DNA of 8,121 bases. Origin: JBLIOB01 sp047639575 (GTDB taxonomy: Bacteria > Bacteroidota > Bacteroidia > Flavobacteriales_D > Parvicellaceae). Location: positions 1 to 8,121 of the forward strand of contig JBLIOB010000190.1 of NCBI GenBank assembly GCA_047639575.1. The letters are read 5' to 3'. The position numbers and the translations under genes were made by a program. Within the stretch, counting starts at the first letter, position 1. Each line of letters begins with the position of its first letter. This document shows, in pieces, positions 5,874-8,121 of this stretch. The notes under the pieces are model-generated. The model worked only from the letters and a program-made list of their open reading frames with translations. It ran no database searches and was not told where the DNA came from.

Positions 5874-6959
5874 ATGAAAGATAATTACGCAGTAATAATG
5901 GCAGGAGGAATCGGTAGTAGATTCTGGCCAATGAGTAAAACTTCTTATCCAAAACAATTTCATGATGTTTTGGGAACTGGAAGAACGTTGATTCAAATGA
6001 CTTTTGATCGCTTTAAAGATATTTGCCCAGATGAAAATATCTTGATCGTTACGAATGAGATGTACAAAGACCTGGTAATGGAACAATTGCCTTCTATTAC
6101 AGAGAATCAAGTCCTTTGTGAGCCAAGTAGAAGAAACACAGCTCCTTGTATTGCGTACGCATGCTACAAGATTAATTCGATGAATGCGCAGGCTAATATT
6201 ATCGTTGCTCCTTCCGATCATCTAATATTAAAGGAAGACGTGTTCACGGAAACTATCAATATTGCAATTGGGCAAGCCCAGGCGAATAAAAGTTTAGTTA
6301 CACTTGGAATTAAGCCAAGCCGACCCGATACGGGCTACGGATATATTCAATTCGTGGATGAAGCTGGAACGGTCTCTTCTGATTCAAAGAGGGTCAAAAC
6401 ATTTACGGAAAAGCCCCAACTGGAACTAGCTAAAGAATTTTTGAATAGCGGTGACTTTTACTGGAACTCTGGAATTTTCATTTGGACGTTACCTAGTATT
6501 CTTAAAGCTTTCGAAGATTACTTGCCAGAAGTTGATAAGCTATTTAAGGAGGGAACTGGTAAATACAATACGCCAGAAGAAGAAGCATTTATTGGAGAAA
6601 TTTATCCAATATGTAAGAACATTTCGATTGATTATGGAATCATGGAAAAAGCAGAACAAGTCTATGTTGTTCTCTCTGATTTCGGTTGGTCAGACTTAGG
6701 CACATGGGGATCTCTTTATACACATATCGATCACGACAATGAAGCAAATGCAATTGTTGGTAATAATGTAATGATGTATGACTCGAGTAACAACATGGTT
6801 AAAATGCCCGAAGAAAAGCTAGTTGTTATTCAAGGATTAGATGATTATATCGTTGTTGAAAGCAACAATACTTTATTGATATGTAAAAAGGCGGACGAAC
6901 AGAAAATCAAGCAGTTTGTTACAGATATTAAAACAAGTAAAAGCGATCAATTCGTATAG
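5874..6959 (+). CDS. Mannose-1-phosphate guanylyltransferase (single domain)
   Basis: The enzyme makes GDP-mannose from mannose-1-phosphate and GTP in the cytosol, supplying mannose, fucose and related sugars for surface polysaccharides, O-antigen or glycoprotein glycans. The nucleotidyltransferase signature AGGIGSRFWPMS (10-21) with PKQF (26-29) is intact. So are CEPSRRNTAP (82-91), APSDH (112-116), FTEKP (177-181), YWNSGIF (196-202), SIDYGIMEKA (251-260) and GWSDLGTWGSLY (271-282). At 361 residues it is the short form and lacks the C-terminal phosphomannose isomerase cupin of bifunctional ManC/AlgA. The start is ATG 5874. It lies 13 bases after the aminotransferase and 2 bases before the Crp/Fnr gene, so it is likely mid-operon. 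Confidence 0.93.
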   Translation: MKDNYAVIMAGGIGSRFWPMSKTSYPKQFHDVLGTGRTLIQMTFDRFKDICPDENILIVTNEMYKDLVMEQLPSITENQVLCEPSRRNTAPCIAYACYKINSMNAQANIIVAPSDHLILKEDVFTETINIAIGQAQANKSLVTLGIKPSRPDTGYGYIQFVDEAGTVSSDSKRVKTFTEKPQLELAKEFLNSGDFYWNSGIFIWTLPSILKAFEDYLPEVDKLFKEGTGKYNTPEEEAFIGEIYPICKNISIDYGIMEKAEQVYVVLSDFGWSDLGTWGSLYTHIDHDNEANAIVGNNVMMYDSSNNMVKMPEEKLVVIQGLDDYIVVESNNTLLICKKADEQKIKQFVTDIKTSKSDQFV

Positions 6960-6961
6960 TA

Positions 6962-7543
6962 GTGCAGACCCCTAAACTTGAATTTAAAAGTCGAGTTGAA
7001 CAATTTGTTGAACTGACCAGTCGAGAATGGGGTGCGCTTGAAAAGCACTTACTTGTTAAAACCTTTAAAAAAGGTGAGCCCTTAATTGAAGCTGGCCAAG
7101 TTGAGGATTTCATGTCATTTGTTACCGAAGGGATTGCCAGAATATATCACCTTCTTGATGGAGACGAATTGACTGTAGCGTTTACATATGAGAACTTTTT
7201 TGCTTGTTCTTATAATTCATTTACACAACGAACACCTTCCCGCTATACAGTGGAAGCCATTGAAGACATGACTATAGTCGGTCTGGACTATAAATCTTTG
7301 CAAAGTTTACTCGATGAATTTAAAATTTTTGAAAGATGGGCCAGACTTGAGGTTGAACGAGCGTATTTTTTAGTTGAGCAACGCGAAATTTCCATTCTAT
7401 CTTATTCGACTAAACAACGATTTAATAGATTGTGGGAGAATAGTCCTCAACTATTTCAACGGGTTCCGCAGAAATATTTAGCTCAATATCTTGGGATGAC
7501 AGCAGAGACTTTTAGCCGAATCCGGAAAACCGTTGAGCTTTAA
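6962..7543 (+). CDS. Crp/Fnr-family transcription regulator
   Basis: This 193-residue DNA-binding protein has an N-terminal cyclic-nucleotide-binding-type beta-roll (about 20-115), a dimerisation helix (about 118-142) and a short C-terminal winged helix. The recognition helix GMTAETFSRIRK (178-189) carries E182-x-x-S185-R186, the FNR-type pattern that reads TTGA half-sites. There is only one cysteine (C82), so no FNR-like iron-sulfur cluster. The usual CRP cAMP contacts (GE...RSA) are not evident, so the signal is unknown. The size is typical of the abundant Bacteroidota Crp-like regulators. The start is GTG 6962, two bases after the guanylyltransferase stop; no ATG is nearby. A matching FNR-like palindrome lies 4-21 bases after the stop codon, in front of the DinB gene, its likely target. 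Confidence 0.9.
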   Translation: MQTPKLEFKSRVEQFVELTSREWGALEKHLLVKTFKKGEPLIEAGQVEDFMSFVTEGIARIYHLLDGDELTVAFTYENFFACSYNSFTQRTPSRYTVEAIEDMTIVGLDYKSLQSLLDEFKIFERWARLEVERAYFLVEQREISILSYSTKQRFNRLWENSPQLFQRVPQKYLAQYLGMTAETFSRIRKTVEL

Positions 7544-7546
7544 CGA

Positions 7547-7564
7547 TCTTGACATATGTCAAGA
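7547..7564. promoter_or_regulatory. Perfect 18-bp palindrome, candidate Crp/Fnr operator
   Basis: TCTTGACATATGTCAAGA is a perfect inverted repeat centred at 7555.5, containing TTGAC-N4-GTCAA, an FNR/CRP-type box. It starts 3 bases after the stop of a Crp/Fnr gene whose recognition helix has ExxSR. It lies about 41 bases upstream of the start point predicted from the -7 box at 7585-7592, which is the class II activator position. No T-run follows, so it is not an intrinsic terminator. Confidence 0.65.
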
Positions 7565-7584
7565 AGATTGATCTAACCTTATTA

Positions 7585-7592
7585 TAGTTTTG
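7585..7592 (+). promoter_or_regulatory. Candidate -7 box of the DinB-family gene promoter
   Basis: TAGTTTTG matches TAnnTTTG perfectly. No TTTG/TTG -33 box is found at the usual spacing; the FNR-like palindrome sits there instead, as expected for an activator-dependent promoter. The start point would be near 7596-7598, giving a leader of under 10 nt before ATG 7605. Confidence 0.45.
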
Positions 7593-7604
7593 GTAAAAAA
7601 CAAA

Positions 7605-8121
7605 ATGGAAAAACTAATCTATAGCAAACAATTCCTGACAAAAACGGAGCATGAAACCCATCGAATAATTGAAGAGGCTCAACAAATCTTGGAATCAGAT
7701 TTATCCAAATTAAATTGGAAAGAAAACGATAGTAGATGGAGCGTTTTGGAAGTATTTATGCATCTGAATTCTTATGCCGCATATTATTTCCCTGAGTTTG
7801 AGAAAGCCAATGCGAAAGCTCAAGAAACTCAGCCTATCGAATCGTTTAAATCAACATGGTTTGGCAGAAAGTGCGCGACCTCCGTTCATCCTGACACAAG
7901 AATTTCCAAGAAAATGAACTCGCCAAAACTTCACAATCATAATAGTCAATCTACTCATCAAATTAGTGTGATTCATGAATTTTTAGACCATCAACAAACA
8001 TTATTGAAAATTCTAGATACGGCTAAAACCCTTGACATTACAAAGCCCAAAGTTCAAGTTCAAATTGCTAAACTGCTAAAACTGAATATTGGTGAATTTT
8101 TGATTTTCATATGTACCCACC
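7605..8121 (+). CDS. DinB-family (DinB_2-like) protein, 3' end cut by window edge
   Basis: 172 codons are visible with no stop before the right edge, so the gene is incomplete. The product should be a small cytoplasmic four-helix-bundle protein of the DinB/YfiT superfamily, often metal-binding. Recognisable parts are RWSVLEVFMHLNSYAAYY (44-61) with metal-ligand candidate H53, the FKSTWFGRK segment (81-89), and KLLKLNIGEFLIFICTH (156-172). In relatives the last of these leads into a H-x-x-R-H motif that would lie just outside the window. The catalytic role is unknown; some superfamily members are thiol-dependent transferases. It starts at ATG 7605 behind a candidate Crp/Fnr-controlled promoter. 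The gene before it encodes the probable regulator, an arrangement I recall as frequent in Bacteroidota but cannot verify here. Confidence 0.82.
   Translation, partial: MEKLIYSKQFLTKTEHETHRIIEEAQQILESDLSKLNWKENDSRWSVLEVFMHLNSYAAYYFPEFEKANAKAQETQPIESFKSTWFGRKCATSVHPDTRISKKMNSPKLHNHNSQSTHQISVIHEFLDHQQTLLKILDTAKTLDITKPKVQVQIAKLLKLNIGEFLIFICTH

Noticed and set aside
5820..6221. Minus-strand 133-residue reading frame across the guanylyltransferase start
   Set aside because: It overlaps two well-supported genes on the opposite strand, and its sequence shows no family features.
7547..7564. Intrinsic terminator after the Crp/Fnr gene
   Set aside because: The stem is perfect but has no real loop and is followed by AAGATTGATC rather than a T-run; the operator reading fits better.

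Overview
The window looks like chromosomal DNA of a Bacteroidota (Flavobacteriia-like) bacterium. The evidence is AT-rich coding sequence, a secreted protein with a C-terminal type IX secretion (T9SS) sorting domain, perfect matches to the Bacteroidota -7 promoter box TAnnTTTG, a lack of clear Shine-Dalgarno sequences, and a short Bacteroidota-style Crp/Fnr regulator beside a DinB-family gene. The species cannot be named from the sequence alone.

Bases 1-2190 are a repeat-built region. A complete gene for a secreted T9SS cargo protein (78-1736) lies between copies of a roughly 125-bp palindromic element. One copy is cut by the left window edge (1-26), and complete copies lie at 1739-1866 and 2061-2188. 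Between the two complete copies is a collapsed second copy of the same gene (1919-2058). It keeps the start codon, the Sec signal peptide and the last 26 codons, but about 1.5 kb is missing and the reading frame is broken. The layout is element - gene - element - deleted gene - element. It is best explained by tandem duplication, or insertion of a related paralogue, followed by an internal deletion. Each full element can fold as a cruciform with a closing stem and three hairpins, resembling paired inverted REP sequences (REPIN/BIME-like). No transposase gene is present.

Bases 2221-3713 (minus strand) encode a translationally coupled MlaE-type permease and MlaF-type ATPase, the inner-membrane core of a lipid transporter for outer-membrane maintenance. 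They read from a good candidate promoter in the divergent spacer at 3753-3781. On the other side of that spacer is a SprT-like zinc metalloprotease-domain gene (3813-4472, plus strand).

Bases 4583-7543 (plus strand) hold three closely packed genes: a class I/II PLP aminotransferase, a single-domain mannose-1-phosphate guanylyltransferase (GDP-mannose supply) and a Crp/Fnr-family regulator. Gaps of 13 and 2 nt suggest co-transcription. Just after the regulator lies a perfect 18-bp palindrome of FNR-box type (TTGAC-N4-GTCAA). It is followed by a TAnnTTTG box and a DinB-family gene that runs off the right edge. The regulator's recognition helix carries E-x-x-S-R, the FNR-type signature for TTGA half-sites, so regulator, operator and target promoter form a coherent, testable circuit.

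The most unusual parts are the cloverleaf-like repeat array with its collapsed gene copy, and the predicted Crp/Fnr-DinB regulatory unit. The remaining genes look like ordinary housekeeping genes.
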